Part shown: piece after piece, positions 24,714 to 33,712 of the stretch | How positions within the stretch are numbered: the first letter of the stretch is position 1 | Layout of the letters: each line of letters begins with the position of its first letter | From: Candidatus Latescibacterota bacterium | GTDB lineage: Bacteria > Latescibacterota > UBA2968 > GCA-2709665 | Direction of reading: 5' to 3' | Assembly: GCA_012271065.1 (NCBI GenBank) | Contig: JAAXHE010000249.1 | Span: 1-33,712, forward strand | DNA length: 33,712 nt | Notes under the pieces: generated by a model | Database searches by the model: none | Seen by the model: the letters and a program-made list of their open reading frames with translations, nothing else | Told to the model about the DNA's origin: nothing | Translations under genes and position numbers: made by a program

Positions 24714-26888
24714 CTAAAACTGATATGCTCTTTTCGCGTTCTCGCGATCCTGTTTCTTCAGGCCCGGAGTTCTGACCACCGCCGCCGTATGGTCCGGACA
24801 GGGAGCCGTGGGCTCGGATCCTGGAACGAACACTTCCTCCAGGCGGTTCGGACAATACATCGACGCCACCTCAAACGTATCGCCGCATACCTCCAACTGC
24901 GCGACCCCCGGCGGCATCTCGAATTCCTTTCTGGGCAAACCGAGTTTCTCATGTGCTTTCTTCATGAATTTCGCCCATACCGGCAACGCTACGACCGCAC
25001 CCGACATCCTGCTTCCCAGTGAGACACGATAGTCGTCGAACCCTACCCAGACGCCGGCCACAATCTGCGGCGTGAAGCCCACAAACCACGCGTCTGCAAA
25101 GTTCTGAGTGGTTCCCGTCTTTCCTGCCGCCGGCCGCCGAAACCCGTAGAACGATCGTGCGCCCGTACCGGTGCCGCGCCAGACACCCTTGGGAGTCTGC
25201 TTATACATATCCATTACAGACCGGAGCAGGCTCGTCGCCACAGCAGCCGCCTCCGCACTGAGCGCCTCCTGCTCTCTGCCGTGAACCCGGCTTTCAATAA
25301 CGTTGCCGTCCTTGTCCGCGATTTTCAGGATGGCAACCGGCTCCACGCGGATTCCGCCGTTGGGAAACGTGCCGTAGGCGGCCACCAGGTCAATCAGTTT
25401 CACTTCGCTTGTACCCATTCCGAGAGACTTCACGGCCCGGATCCTGCTGGTGATTCCCATTCGCTTCGCCTGTCGCACCGCGGTACGGGGTCCGATATCT
25501 TCAAGAATCTTCGTGGTTACCACATTGCGCGACATGGCGAGACCCTCCCGCATCGTCATCCAGCCCAGAAACTTCCGATCGTAGTTCTGCGGCCGCCACA
25601 GGCTGCCGTCATACATCTCTACGGTAACGGCCGTATCCGGATACCGGCGCGTGGCCGGGATCTTTTGTGCAACTGCCGCCGCGTATATGATCGGCTTGAA
25701 TGCCGATCCGGGCTGACGCAGCGCCTGAACCGCCCGGTTGAACTTTGTCTGGGTGAAGTCGCGGCCGCCCACCATGGCCAGAACATGCCCCGTGCGGGTG
25801 TCCATGGCGACCAGGGCTCCCTGTACCACGGTAGCCCTCAGCGTGTCTTCCAGGGTGTTGATACCGGCCCAGAAAACCGAATCCGGCCGGCTCCGCCGTC
25901 GTTTCGCATCCACCCGTTTCTGTACACTCTTCAGGTGGTTCAGCAGGGTCTCCTCCGCAATTGACTGGATTCGGCTGTCTACGGTCGAATAGACCGAAGC
26001 GCCGTCCTTGTACAGGAGGTTCCAACCGTAATTCACCTCCAGATACCGTCGGATATACTCCGTGAAGTACGGCGCTTCGCCGATCTCTTCATCTTTGGTA
26101 TCTTTCAGGACAATGGGTTGCCGCGTGGCGGAATGGTACTGCGCCTGAGTGATTCGACCCGTGCTTCGCATCAATCGAAGGACCAGGTCGCGCCGGTCTC
26201 TGGCCCGACGGGGATGGTTGATTGGCGAGTAGAAATACGGTCCTCTCAGCAGACCGACCAGCAGCGCGCACTCCTCAAGCGTCAACTCCCCGGCGTCTTT
26301 GCCGAAAAACCGCTCTGCCGCGGACTGAAGGCCGTATGCGCCGTTGCCGAACAGGACCTTGTTGAAATATATCTCGATAATTTCACGTTTCGTGTACGTC
26401 CGTTCGAGCAGCACGGCTGTCAACTGTTCCTTGATCTTGCGTGTCCACGTCTGTTTCTGGTCCAGAAACAGGTTGCGGGCGAGTTGCTGCGTAATCGTAC
26501 TGGCGCCGTGGCCCTTCAGTCTGCCTTCCTGCGTCAGGTTACGCAAGACGGCGCGGAAAACATCCGGAAGACTTACGCCCCAATGACGCCAGAAGAGTTG
26601 ATCCTCGGTCGCGGTCAGCGCCGAGATGGCGGCCTCCGGTATCTGGTCGTAAGTTATCGGCACCCGGTTCTCGACCCAGAACCGCTTCAGCACCACGCCG
26701 TCGGCAGCAATGATGCGGGTCGTGCGCGCCGGCTCCACCTCCTCCAACTGCGCGAAAGAAGGCAACTCGTCCTTGAAACGAAGAACCACCCCTCCAGCGA
26801 CGCCAGCGTAAACCAGTACACATATGCCGCAATAGAGCAGTATCCGGCGCGCGTAGTATTTCAACACCCTGCTGATCCTGAACCTCAT
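24714..26888 (-). CDS. mrcA: Penicillin-binding protein 1A (glycosyltransferase/transpeptidase)
   Basis: Bifunctional class A PBP that polymerises glycan strands and cross-links peptides in the periplasm. The 724 residues begin with a cytoplasmic basic stretch and one TM anchor (ILLYCGICVLVYAGVAGGVV). The glycosyltransferase domain has TEDQLFWRHWGV and GASTITQQLARNLFL. The transpeptidase domain has the SxxK motif in RQPGSAFKPI (S near 395), SRN in MSRNVVTTKI, and KTGTT near 588. The C-terminal tail has three cysteines (CGDTFEVASMYCPNR and APCPDH). An AGGTGG lies a few bases before the ATG. It is 106 bp downstream of valS on the same strand, so co-transcription is possible. Confidence 0.94.
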   Translation of the reverse strand: MRFRISRVLKYYARRILLYCGICVLVYAGVAGGVVLRFKDELPSFAQLEEVEPARTTRIIAADGVVLKRFWVENRVPITYDQIPEAAISALTATEDQLFWRHWGVSLPDVFRAVLRNLTQEGRLKGHGASTITQQLARNLFLDQKQTWTRKIKEQLTAVLLERTYTKREIIEIYFNKVLFGNGAYGLQSAAERFFGKDAGELTLEECALLVGLLRGPYFYSPINHPRRARDRRDLVLRLMRSTGRITQAQYHSATRQPIVLKDTKDEEIGEAPYFTEYIRRYLEVNYGWNLLYKDGASVYSTVDSRIQSIAEETLLNHLKSVQKRVDAKRRRSRPDSVFWAGINTLEDTLRATVVQGALVAMDTRTGHVLAMVGGRDFTQTKFNRAVQALRQPGSAFKPIIYAAAVAQKIPATRRYPDTAVTVEMYDGSLWRPQNYDRKFLGWMTMREGLAMSRNVVTTKILEDIGPRTAVRQAKRMGITSRIRAVKSLGMGTSEVKLIDLVAAYGTFPNGGIRVEPVAILKIADKDGNVIESRVHGREQEALSAEAAAVATSLLRSVMDMYKQTPKGVWRGTGTGARSFYGFRRPAAGKTGTTQNFADAWFVGFTPQIVAGVWVGFDDYRVSLGSRMSGAVVALPVWAKFMKKAHEKLGLPRKEFEMPPGVAQLEVCGDTFEVASMYCPNRLEEVFVPGSEPTAPCPDHTAAVVRTPGLKKQDRENAKRAYQF

Positions 26889-26994
26889 GGGATTCCACCT
26901 GACCGGATCGCGTCACTCTTTGAAGCTGTCTTAATATTCCCCGCGGTCTTCGCGCGGCGACGCGCGCCAGACAGACCGTTGGTGTCTGTGCGCG

Positions 26995-29679
26995 TCATGA
27001 CGTTACCGCGGCGAGATTCTCGTTCAACCTGCCGAGCGCACTCAGGTACTGCGCGTGGCGTCCCTTTTCCTTTTCGACGACCTCCGGGGGCGCATTGTTC
27101 AGAAATCCCTTGTTGCTGAGTTTCCTGTCCAGCCCACCGAGCAGCGTCTCCAGCTTTTCGATCTCTTTACGCAGACGCTGCCGCTCAACTTCCAGATCGA
27201 TGAGCCCATGCAAGGGCACGTAGACTTCGACGTCCTTCAAAATCGCGCTGGCGGAAGCCGGGGGCCTGACGATGTCTGCGCCGATGCGAAGATCCCCAAC
27301 CCTGGCAAGCGTTCGAAGATAAACCTCGAAACGGGTCAGGATGTCCCCGGTTTCCGGCGAATTTACCTTCAGGTGGACATCCGCGCGTCTGCCTGGCGGC
27401 ACCCGCATCGTACCGCGAATATTCCGTACTGCACCCACCACCGCCTGAATGAACGCCATCTCCCGTTCCGCCGCGTCGTCGAATCGACTCTGGTCCGCCT
27501 CCGGCCACTTTGCCACAATCAACGCCTCTCCTGAGTGCGGAAGCTGCTGCCACAGCGCTTCGGAGATGAACGGCGCCATCGGATGCAGCAAACGCAGGGA
27601 GCCTTCCAGAACGTGTACGAGCACGTTCCGCGTCATCATTCCCGCATCCGGATTGCTTCCGTTCAGCCGCACCTTGGCGATTTCCAGGTACCAGTCGCAA
27701 AACGCGTTCCATACGAATTCGTAGAGGGACCTTGAAGCTTCGTCAAACCGATAGGCCTCGAGGGACTCCGTCACCGCGCGCACGGTGCGGTTGTACTGGC
27801 TGAGAATCCACCGGTCCGCAGGATCGTCGGCAGACGCCGGCGGCGACCCGCTCGCGAGTTCGTACCCATCCAGGTTCATCTGGACGAACCGCGCAGCATT
27901 CCAGACCTTGTTGCAGAAATTCCTGCAGGACTCCGTTATGGGTGAATCCTGCAGGCGGTTGTCCACGACGTCGGCGTCAAAACGAACGTCCTGCGAACTG
28001 CCGCACTGGTAGAGCAGCGACAGACGCGTCGCATCGGCGCCGTACCGTTCGATCAGTTCCCTGGGATCGATCCCGGTACCCAGCGACTTGCTCATTCGCT
28101 TGCCGTCGCGCGTCTGGACGGTCGGGTGTACAAGAACCGTTCCGAAAGGAATCTCATCCACGAACTCGACGGCCGTCATGATCATCCTTGCCACCCAGAG
28201 GTATAGAATATCCCTTCCGGTAATCATCAGATCGGTTGGATGGAACTCCTTCAAGTCATCGGCCTGCTCCGGCCATCCCATGGTCGCGAAAGGCCAGAGT
28301 GCAGACGAAAACCAGGTGTCCAAAACGTCGGGATCCTGCACGAGTGACCGGCTGCCGCAGGCGTCGCAGACAGCGGGCGCATCCACGCGAACCAGAACTT
28401 CCCCACAGTCCTCGCAGGTCCAGACCGGAATCCGGTGTCCCCACCAGATCTGACGGGAGATGCACCAATCCTGGATGTTCTCGAGCCACTCGACGGAATA
28501 CGCCCGAAATCGGTCCGGTACGTACCTGATCTCCTGCTTTTTCAAGGCGGGCAGCGCCTGGTTCGCCAGTGACTTCATGGCCAGAAACCACTGGTCCATC
28601 GGCAGCGGCTCGATGGACGTGCCACACTTGTCGTGGTGCGGCACCACGTGTTCGTAGTCCTCAGTCCGATGGAGCAGTCCGGATTCCTCCAGAGCCGAAA
28701 TCAAGGCGTTTCGACAGGCGAACCGGTCCATACCGCTGAATGAGCCGGCGTCTCCTGTCATCTCCCCGCTGAATCCGATGACCTGGATCTCCGGCAACCC
28801 GTGTCGTAATCCGATTTCGTAGTCATTCGGATCGTGTGCGGGTGTCACCTTTACCGCACCGCTGCCCATCTCGGGATCCGCATAACTATCGGCAACTATC
28901 GGGATGGGGCGCTCCATCAGCGGCAGCATGACGCGTTCACCGATTGCCCGCTGCCAGCGCCGGTCGTCGGGATGTACCGCCACGCCCGTGTCGCCCAGCA
29001 TCGTCTCCGGACGCGTCGTCGCAACCACCACGTCGGGCCCGCCGTCCACGCCGGGATACCGAATATGCCAGAGGCGCCCTTCGGTTTCCCGTTCCTCCAC
29101 CTCCAGGTCCGAGATGACGGTTCCACATCTCGGGCACCAGTTCACCATTCGCCTGCCGCGGTAGACCCATCCCCTCTCATGAAACTTTACAAAGGCCGAC
29201 AAGACCGCGCGGGCGTATCCGCGTTCCATCGTGTATCGCTCACGGCCCCAATCATAGCTGCAACCCATTTCCCGGAGCTGGTTGAGAATGGTTCCTCCAT
29301 ACGCCCGTTTCCAGACCACGATCCGCTTTAACATCTCCTCCCGACCAATGTCGTGGCGTCCCTTACCGTCCTCCTCGAACAACTGTTGCTCTACCTTCAT
29401 CTGCGTTGCAATGCCCGCGTGGTCGGTGCCTGGCAGGCAGAGGGTTCGATGCCCCAGCATGCGCTTCCACCGCACCACGGCATCATGGACTGCATGCTGC
29501 AGCGCATGCCCCATGTGAAGCTCCCCCGTAACGTTCGGCGGGGGAATCGTGATGGAAAACGGCTTTCCGCCGGTCCGATATTCCGGCTTGAAATAGCCCT
29601 TTTCTTCCCAGAATGCGTACCAGGTCTTCTCGACCGAACCAGGATCGTATATTTTTTCCAACACGGCTTGCTCTCGCAT
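26995..29679 (-). CDS. valS: Valine--tRNA ligase
   Basis: Charges tRNA-Val with valine. The 894 residues show the class I motifs HMGH in PPPNVTGELHMGHAL (near 44-58) and KRMSKSLGTG (near 524-533). WCISRQIWWGHRIPVW is typical of ValRS/IleRS. There is a C-x-x-C pair (CEDCGEV, CDACGS) for a possible zinc site, and a C-terminal coiled coil (about 830-894, from LEVERQRLRKEIEKLE) found in ValRS. An upstream open frame runs into recO and is not needed; the ATG at 29679 gives the normal N-terminus (MREQAVLEKIYDPG). I see no T-box-like leader. Confidence 0.95.
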   Translation of the reverse strand: MREQAVLEKIYDPGSVEKTWYAFWEEKGYFKPEYRTGGKPFSITIPPPNVTGELHMGHALQHAVHDAVVRWKRMLGHRTLCLPGTDHAGIATQMKVEQQLFEEDGKGRHDIGREEMLKRIVVWKRAYGGTILNQLREMGCSYDWGRERYTMERGYARAVLSAFVKFHERGWVYRGRRMVNWCPRCGTVISDLEVEERETEGRLWHIRYPGVDGGPDVVVATTRPETMLGDTGVAVHPDDRRWQRAIGERVMLPLMERPIPIVADSYADPEMGSGAVKVTPAHDPNDYEIGLRHGLPEIQVIGFSGEMTGDAGSFSGMDRFACRNALISALEESGLLHRTEDYEHVVPHHDKCGTSIEPLPMDQWFLAMKSLANQALPALKKQEIRYVPDRFRAYSVEWLENIQDWCISRQIWWGHRIPVWTCEDCGEVLVRVDAPAVCDACGSRSLVQDPDVLDTWFSSALWPFATMGWPEQADDLKEFHPTDLMITGRDILYLWVARMIMTAVEFVDEIPFGTVLVHPTVQTRDGKRMSKSLGTGIDPRELIERYGADATRLSLLYQCGSSQDVRFDADVVDNRLQDSPITESCRNFCNKVWNAARFVQMNLDGYELASGSPPASADDPADRWILSQYNRTVRAVTESLEAYRFDEASRSLYEFVWNAFCDWYLEIAKVRLNGSNPDAGMMTRNVLVHVLEGSLRLLHPMAPFISEALWQQLPHSGEALIVAKWPEADQSRFDDAAEREMAFIQAVVGAVRNIRGTMRVPPGRRADVHLKVNSPETGDILTRFEVYLRTLARVGDLRIGADIVRPPASASAILKDVEVYVPLHGLIDLEVERQRLRKEIEKLETLLGGLDRKLSNKGFLNNAPPEVVEKEKGRHAQYLSALGRLNENLAAVTS

Positions 29680-29759
29680 TCGGCTAGCCCGTCCCTCTAC
29701 CAAAAAAGGTTGAAGCAGATTGCATTTCCTGATTGATACGGCACGCTGCCGACGCCTCG

Positions 29760-30542
29760 TCAACTGCCGCAAGTAGCAGATGTCCCTTCCGCAGCCAGCA
29801 GACGATTCAGAAAGTCCAGTGACTTGACCTGGTCCCGGTTTTCAATGTGGCGCCACAAGAAACCGCGCAGCACACGACGCGCTTCCCCGGTATCTACCGC
29901 CCTGAAACCACTGTCGTCGACTCGGTCAGGACGTGCCGTCTGGAGGTGTTCCAGGTATCGAATGGTCGCCATTGCAACTTCGATGCCCCCACGTTCGCAA
30001 CGGCCGCAGACCGTACCGCCGCGCCCCGCGTCGAAACAAACCCTGTCACCGGTAATTCGCGCGCCGCACCCGACACATCCGCTCAGATGGGGACGATATC
30101 CCAGCATCGCCGCCGCCTTCAGCTGAAAGTACCATAGCGGCAGTTCAACCGACTCTTCCTCGACCGTTTCCATCCAACGAAGCGAATCCAGGGTGACGCT
30201 GCAAAGTGGTGAATTTGGATCTTCTTCCGGCGTCAGACGATCCAGCAGATCACACACGGCGCTTGCGTAAGCCAGGCGGCGGTAAACCCGTTTCAGATCC
30301 TCAAAAGAATATAGAATATCACCTTCGCTCAGGGTGTGCAGGTCTCTGTTTTCCCGGCTGTAGAAGACATAGGTCCCCCAGGTTATCGGTTCCACGCTGG
30401 CGCCGAACTTACTCCTGGGACGCCGGGCGCCTTTGGCCACAACCCGCACCTTGCCGGCGTTCCGGGTATAGATGACCGCCACTTTGCTGCTTTCGCTCAT
30501 CCTGTACCCGCGTAGAACAAGCCCTTCGGACTTCGAAATCAT
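29760..30542 (-). CDS. recO: DNA repair protein RecO
   Basis: Helps load RecA on SSB-coated single strands in the RecF pathway. The 260-residue protein has an N-terminal OB fold (SEGLVLRGYRMSESSKVAVIYT, then GKVRVVAKGARRPRSKFGA). A helical domain follows with a four-cysteine zinc site (GCVGCGAR and VCGRCERGG). The start overlaps the end of the ftsB/divIC-like gene by 4 nt (ATGA), and valS follows 80 nt after the stop, which suggests one transcript. Confidence 0.92.
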   Translation of the reverse strand: MISKSEGLVLRGYRMSESSKVAVIYTRNAGKVRVVAKGARRPRSKFGASVEPITWGTYVFYSRENRDLHTLSEGDILYSFEDLKRVYRRLAYASAVCDLLDRLTPEEDPNSPLCSVTLDSLRWMETVEEESVELPLWYFQLKAAAMLGYRPHLSGCVGCGARITGDRVCFDAGRGGTVCGRCERGGIEVAMATIRYLEHLQTARPDRVDDSGFRAVDTGEARRVLRGFLWRHIENRDQVKSLDFLNRLLAAEGTSATCGS

Positions 30543-30886
30543 CTCCCGGTTACCGACGTCGGATCGGGCGCATCCGGGTACACCATATAGACCTCTTCAT
30601 TCTCTTTAACCATACCGTATCGCTCCCGAGCGATTTTCTCGATGATCGCCAGGTCGTTCTTCAGCATTTCGACCTCGGCCTCCAACCGACGGTTTTCCGC
30701 CCTCACGGTTTCAATCTCACCGCGCATCTTTTCTATCTGCCGACTCCGTTCCCGAATCTGCAGATAACCGCTGTCTCCGGCGAAAAACAGGTAGACGAAC
30801 CACAAGGCTGGCAGCATCCACAGGAATCGATACATGCGTCTGCGCGGCGCGTTCAGGAAATCCCGTTTTACTCTATAGAATCTCAT
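30539..30886 (-). CDS. Septum formation initiator, FtsB/DivIC family
   Basis: Small bitopic membrane protein of the divisome, expected to pair with an FtsL-like partner. The 115 residues have a short basic cytoplasmic N-terminus (about 20 residues) and one TM helix (FLWMLPALWFVYLFFAG, about 21-37). A periplasmic coiled coil follows (IEKMRGEIETVRAENRRLEA to about 85), and then the ARERYGMVKENEEVY segment typical of the family. The choice between FtsB and DivIC is not possible from sequence alone. It overlaps recO by 4 nt. Confidence 0.88.
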   Translation of the reverse strand: MRFYRVKRDFLNAPRRRMYRFLWMLPALWFVYLFFAGDSGYLQIRERSRQIEKMRGEIETVRAENRRLEAEVEMLKNDLAIIEKIARERYGMVKENEEVYMVYPDAPDPTSVTGR

Positions 30887-30967
30887 TCCGAAAATTCCCG
30901 TTGAATTGTCGTGCCGCTGAAGAATGCGCGGCGAAGTTGCGGTGTCCGGGCGGGAGACACCACCACA

Positions 30968-32176
30968 CTAAAGCACCACCAGATCGTCACGGTGAACCAC
31001 CTCGCCTCCGGATTGCACATCCAGAATCGAAATGACCTCGCCTGTCGACTTGCCCAATATCCGCTGTACGTCATCCGAACCGTACTTTACCACGCCGCGC
31101 GCGACCTCCATCCGACGCCTGTCTTCAACGCCAATCAACTCTCCGGCCTCGAAAGCGCCTTCCACTCTTAGAATACCCGAAGGCAGCAGGCTCTTGCCCC
31201 GTTTCACAATTGCCTCTACCGCGCCGTCGTCAACGATAACAGCACCGTTGCGACGAGAATTGGCAATCCAGAGTTTTCGGCCTGGCAGCCTCTCACTCGC
31301 GGCAAGAAACAACGTGCCGGCCGGCGCACCGGCGAGGATCCGGCTCAATCCGATCCTGTGACCGTTTGCGATCACCGCCAACCTGCCTCCTCGTGTCACG
31401 CTCTGCGCAGCCTCCAGTTTCGAACGCATCCCACCCAGGCTCACATGGCTCCCGGCTCTTCCCGCCCTTTCGATCATTTCGGGACGTATCTCCTCAACCC
31501 GCGCTATGAGGCGCGCGTCCGAGTGGCGGTCCGGATCTTCAGAGTAGAACCCGTCGACGTCGGTCAGAATGACAAGGAGGTCGGCGTCGATCAGATGCGC
31601 GACGAGCGCCGAAAGGCGGTCGTTGTCGCCTACGGATAGCTGCAGTTCCTCAACGGCCACGCTGTCGTTCTCGTTGAGAACCGGAACGGCGCCAAACCGA
31701 AACAGCGAATCCAGCGTGTTTCTCGCATTGACGTAACGCCGCCGGTTGTCCAGATCATCGGCTGTCAGAAGGACCTGCCCGACCGGCACGTTATGGGTTC
31801 TGAACGCGAGCTTGTAGGCATTCATCAACAGCCCCTGCCCGACAGCCGCGGTTGCCTGCAGCGCCGACAGCCGGCGCGGCCGATCCTCCAGACCCAGCCG
31901 TCCCATTCCTGCGCCGACCGCGCCGGACGACACCACAGCAACCTGTATTTCCTTGCGGCGCAAGTCGGCCACGTCTGCAGCCAGACGCTCAATCAGCTTC
32001 GTATTCAGCCTGTGGTCCTTCTGCGTGACCAGCCGTGTTCCCAGCTTCAGCACGACACGCCGAACCCCTTCGAACAGCTCCTTGCGTTCAGAGCAGGTCC
32101 GGTCCAGATCGGAATCACACGCAGTTCCATCCACTGTGCGGGACTCTCGCGATCCGTTCGTTACGTCGTCGACCAT
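30968..32176 (-). CDS. proB: Glutamate 5-kinase
   Basis: First step of proline synthesis: phosphorylates the gamma-carboxyl of glutamate. The amino acid kinase domain shows RRVVLKLGTRLVT near 40, VAVVSSGAVGAGMGRLGL, and VLNENDSVAVEELQLSVGDN. A C-terminal PUA domain follows (from about residue 318, ILRVEGAFEAGELIGV onward). At 402 residues it is longer than usual because about 38 polar residues precede the kinase fold. The ATG shares one base with the hisF stop (TAATG), which supports this start through translational coupling. Otherwise a shorter start inside the extension would be assumed. The gene for the next enzyme, proA, is not adjacent. Confidence 0.93.
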   Translation of the reverse strand: MVDDVTNGSRESRTVDGTACDSDLDRTCSERKELFEGVRRVVLKLGTRLVTQKDHRLNTKLIERLAADVADLRRKEIQVAVVSSGAVGAGMGRLGLEDRPRRLSALQATAAVGQGLLMNAYKLAFRTHNVPVGQVLLTADDLDNRRRYVNARNTLDSLFRFGAVPVLNENDSVAVEELQLSVGDNDRLSALVAHLIDADLLVILTDVDGFYSEDPDRHSDARLIARVEEIRPEMIERAGRAGSHVSLGGMRSKLEAAQSVTRGGRLAVIANGHRIGLSRILAGAPAGTLFLAASERLPGRKLWIANSRRNGAVIVDDGAVEAIVKRGKSLLPSGILRVEGAFEAGELIGVEDRRRMEVARGVVKYGSDDVQRILGKSTGEVISILDVQSGGEVVHRDDLVVL

Positions 32177-32964
32177 TACAGATCCACCCTCACCCGGGGG
32201 CGTACACAGACGCCCCGGCTGGCCAGGTACGCCTTTACCTCGGGAATGCTATAGTGCCGATAATGAAAAATGGACGCCGCCAGAGCCGCGCTGGCCTTGC
32301 CCTCATGAAGCACCTGATACATGTGCTCAGGTCCGCCCGAACCCCCTGACGCCACAATCGGCACATCCACGAGATCCGCCACGGCGCGGTTCAGCTCGAT
32401 GTCGTAACCCTCTCGCGTTCCGTCGGCATCGATGCTGTTCAACACCAGTTCCCCCGCGCCCCTGTCGACCAATTCCTGCGCCCACGCCAAGGCGTCCCTG
32501 CCCGTGGCCGTCCTTCCACCGTCGATCATGACTTCCCATTCCGGTTTCCCGGACGACTCGCCGCGGCGAACGGCATCGATGGATCCGACAATCGCCTGCG
32601 CGCCGAAACGTCCCGCGCCGCGGGTAATCAGCTCCGGTGATCGAACCGCGGCCGAATTGATGGATGCCTTTTCGGCGCCGCCTTCGATGATCGTGCAGAC
32701 GTCGTCAAATGTCCGCACGCCGCCGCCCACCGTGAACGGGATAAACACCTGTTCCGACACCTGACGCACGAGATCGGCGACGATGTCCCGCCTTTCCGCC
32801 GAGGCCGTAATGTCGTAGAAGACGAGCTCGTCCGCGCCCTCCTCGTCGTATCGGCGGGCCAGTTCAACAGGGTCTCCGGCATCGCGGTCCGCCGAGAACT
32901 TCACCCCGCGCACGTTCCGGCCGTTTTTGACGTCCAGACAGGGAATGATGCGTTTCGCTAACAT
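32176..32964 (-). CDS. hisF: Imidazole glycerol phosphate synthase, cyclase subunit
   Basis: Closes the imidazole ring from PRFAR and ammonia, with HisH, in histidine synthesis. The 262-residue TIM barrel shows the N-terminal MLAKRIIPCLDVKNGRNVRG with the catalytic Asp at 11. PFTVGGGVRTFDDV, QAIVGSIDAVRRG (second catalytic Asp region) and VDVPIVASGGSGGPEHM are also seen. An upstream open frame inside hisH is not used. It overlaps hisH by 7 nt, so the two subunits are probably made together, and its stop is fused to the proB start. Confidence 0.96.
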   Translation of the reverse strand: MLAKRIIPCLDVKNGRNVRGVKFSADRDAGDPVELARRYDEEGADELVFYDITASAERRDIVADLVRQVSEQVFIPFTVGGGVRTFDDVCTIIEGGAEKASINSAAVRSPELITRGAGRFGAQAIVGSIDAVRRGESSGKPEWEVMIDGGRTATGRDALAWAQELVDRGAGELVLNSIDADGTREGYDIELNRAVADLVDVPIVASGGSGGPEHMYQVLHEGKASAALAASIFHYRHYSIPEVKAYLASRGVCVRPRVRVDL

Positions 32965-33563
32965 ACCCGCTCCGCGAAATTCTTCAGGATACGCAGTCCG
33001 AGGTCCTGGCTTTTCTCGGGGTGAAACTGAATTCCGTAGGCGGCCCCCCGTCCCGCGATCGACGCGTAATCCAGCGCGTAGTCCGTTGTTGCCACACAAT
33101 CGGATTCCACCTCAGGATCGGCGTAGTATGAATGTACAAAATAGAAGAATGACTGGTCGGGTATGCCTGCAAGAAGCGGCGTCCGCCTCTGAATCTGGAT
33201 CTGGTTCCAGCCGATCTGTGGCACCCGCACACCGTCCGGAAACCGACGCACGGAACCAGGCAGAGCCCCGAATCCTCGGTGGAGGCCCATCTCATTGCTT
33301 TCCGTAAACAGGAGTTGAAGACCGACGCAGATCCCGAGGTACGGTCGACCGCTGGCAATTGAATCCATCAGCGGTTCCACCAGCCCTGCCGCTTTAAGGT
33401 TCACCATCGCGTCTCCAAAGGCCCCGACACCGGGCAACACCACTCGGTCGGCACTGGCCACGTCTTCGGGCCGATCCGTAATCGCCGCGGCGTGTCCGAC
33501 ACGTTCAAATCCCTTCTGGACGCTGCGCAGATTGCCCACGCCGCAGTCCACAATCACGATCAT
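32958..33563 (-). CDS. hisH: Imidazole glycerol phosphate synthase, glutaminase subunit
   Basis: Class I glutamine amidotransferase that releases ammonia for HisF. The 201 residues start IVIVDCGVGNLRSVQKGFER. The nucleophile is C79 in YLGICVGLQLLF; the other triad members are H181 and E183 in GIQFHPEKSQ. A GGAGG lies 5 nt before the ATG at 33563. The open frame continues upstream towards the repeat at 33622, but those residues are not HisH-like. It is the first gene of the minus-strand group in the window; the promoter would lie near or inside the repeat, or outside. Confidence 0.96.
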   Translation of the reverse strand: MIVIVDCGVGNLRSVQKGFERVGHAAAITDRPEDVASADRVVLPGVGAFGDAMVNLKAAGLVEPLMDSIASGRPYLGICVGLQLLFTESNEMGLHRGFGALPGSVRRFPDGVRVPQIGWNQIQIQRRTPLLAGIPDQSFFYFVHSYYADPEVESDCVATTDYALDYASIAGRGAAYGIQFHPEKSQDLGLRILKNFAERVC

Positions 33564-33621
33564 CACGACCTCCGACCGGAGTCCCGGCAAAGTGTTCTGC
33601 CCCGGAAACGGGCTGCTGGGG

Positions 33622-33712
33622 CAGTCCGTTGACAAAGTCGCTCTGCAAGCGAGGCCGAAGATAAGGCGCGCGACCGAGTCCCATCAAGCGATTCGGCGAG
33701 GGAGCGCAACGC
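33622..33712 (-). repeat. Copy of the dispersed repeat, with internal insertion (window edge)
   Basis: Read on the minus strand, the last 35 bases before position 33622 match the right end of the copy at 3588-3686 with two differences (3652-3686). After GGCCTCG it carries about 47 extra bases, then returns to the shared GCGTTGCGC at the window edge. The outer terminus is CAGTCCGTTG. The other half is outside the window. Confidence 0.75.

Noticed and set aside
30941..30961. Inverted repeat GGTGTC/GACACC after proB as a terminator
   Set aside because: Stem of only 6 bp and no T-run on the minus strand; the ftsB/divIC gene 81 bp on may be read through.
1..33712. CRISPR arrays, tRNA or rRNA genes, integrase or prophage genes
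   Set aside because: No regularly spaced repeats, no cloverleaf or rRNA-like sequence, and no integrase, transposase or phage structural protein seen on reading both strands.

Overview
The window looks like a contig or region from an uncultured, GC-rich, Gram-negative-type bacterium. Housekeeping genes are fully intact: rho, rpmE, prfA, prmC, a polyprenyl synthase, a fused secDF, a bifunctional PBP1A, valS, recO, ftsB/divIC, proB, hisF and hisH. Two heparinase II/III-type lyases suggest a heterotroph that uses uronic-acid polysaccharides. No rRNA or tRNA gene is present, so I do not assign a phylum; an FCB-type or Latescibacterota-like lineage is only a guess. Both window ends lie inside copies of one short dispersed repeat that also sits between prfA and prmC. 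This suggests an assembly that broke at repeats.

Layout: (1) 1-54 is half of a repeat copy. (2) 55-4577 (+) holds rho with a long C-rich leader, rpmE and its terminator, prfA, a 99-bp repeat with inverted termini, and prmC. (3) 4578-14200 (+) is a six-gene defence cassette of visibly lower GC: GHKL (MORC/MutL-like) ATPase, Z1 helicase-like ATPase, PD-(D/E)XK (DUF4420) nuclease, AIPR protein, C5-cytosine methyltransferase and Vsr endonuclease. (4) 14336-20719 (+) holds heparinase II/III lyase, exonuclease III, HpcH/HpaI aldolase and a larger heparinase II/III lyase. (5) 20727-24497 (+) holds a polyprenyl diphosphate synthase, a possible 24-codon leader ORF and secDF, closed by a perfect 14-bp terminator hairpin. 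(6) 24714-33563 (-) reads hisH-hisF-proB, ftsB/divIC-recO-valS, PBP1A, with several stop/start overlaps. (7) 33622-33712 is another repeat copy.

The most interesting system is the defence cassette. I infer a modification-linked, ATP-dependent restriction module. The cytosine methyltransferase would mark self DNA. The two ATPases, the PD-(D/E)XK nuclease and AIPR would form the restriction or abortive arm. Vsr would repair T:G mismatches from 5mC deamination or act as a second nuclease. The first four genes are tightly coupled by overlaps and strong Shine-Dalgarno sites. dcm-vsr lies after a 61-bp gap holding an inverted repeat over a possible promoter, so the modification arm may be separately controlled. 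These families are known to co-occur in restriction islands, but I know of no mechanism worked out for the six-gene combination.
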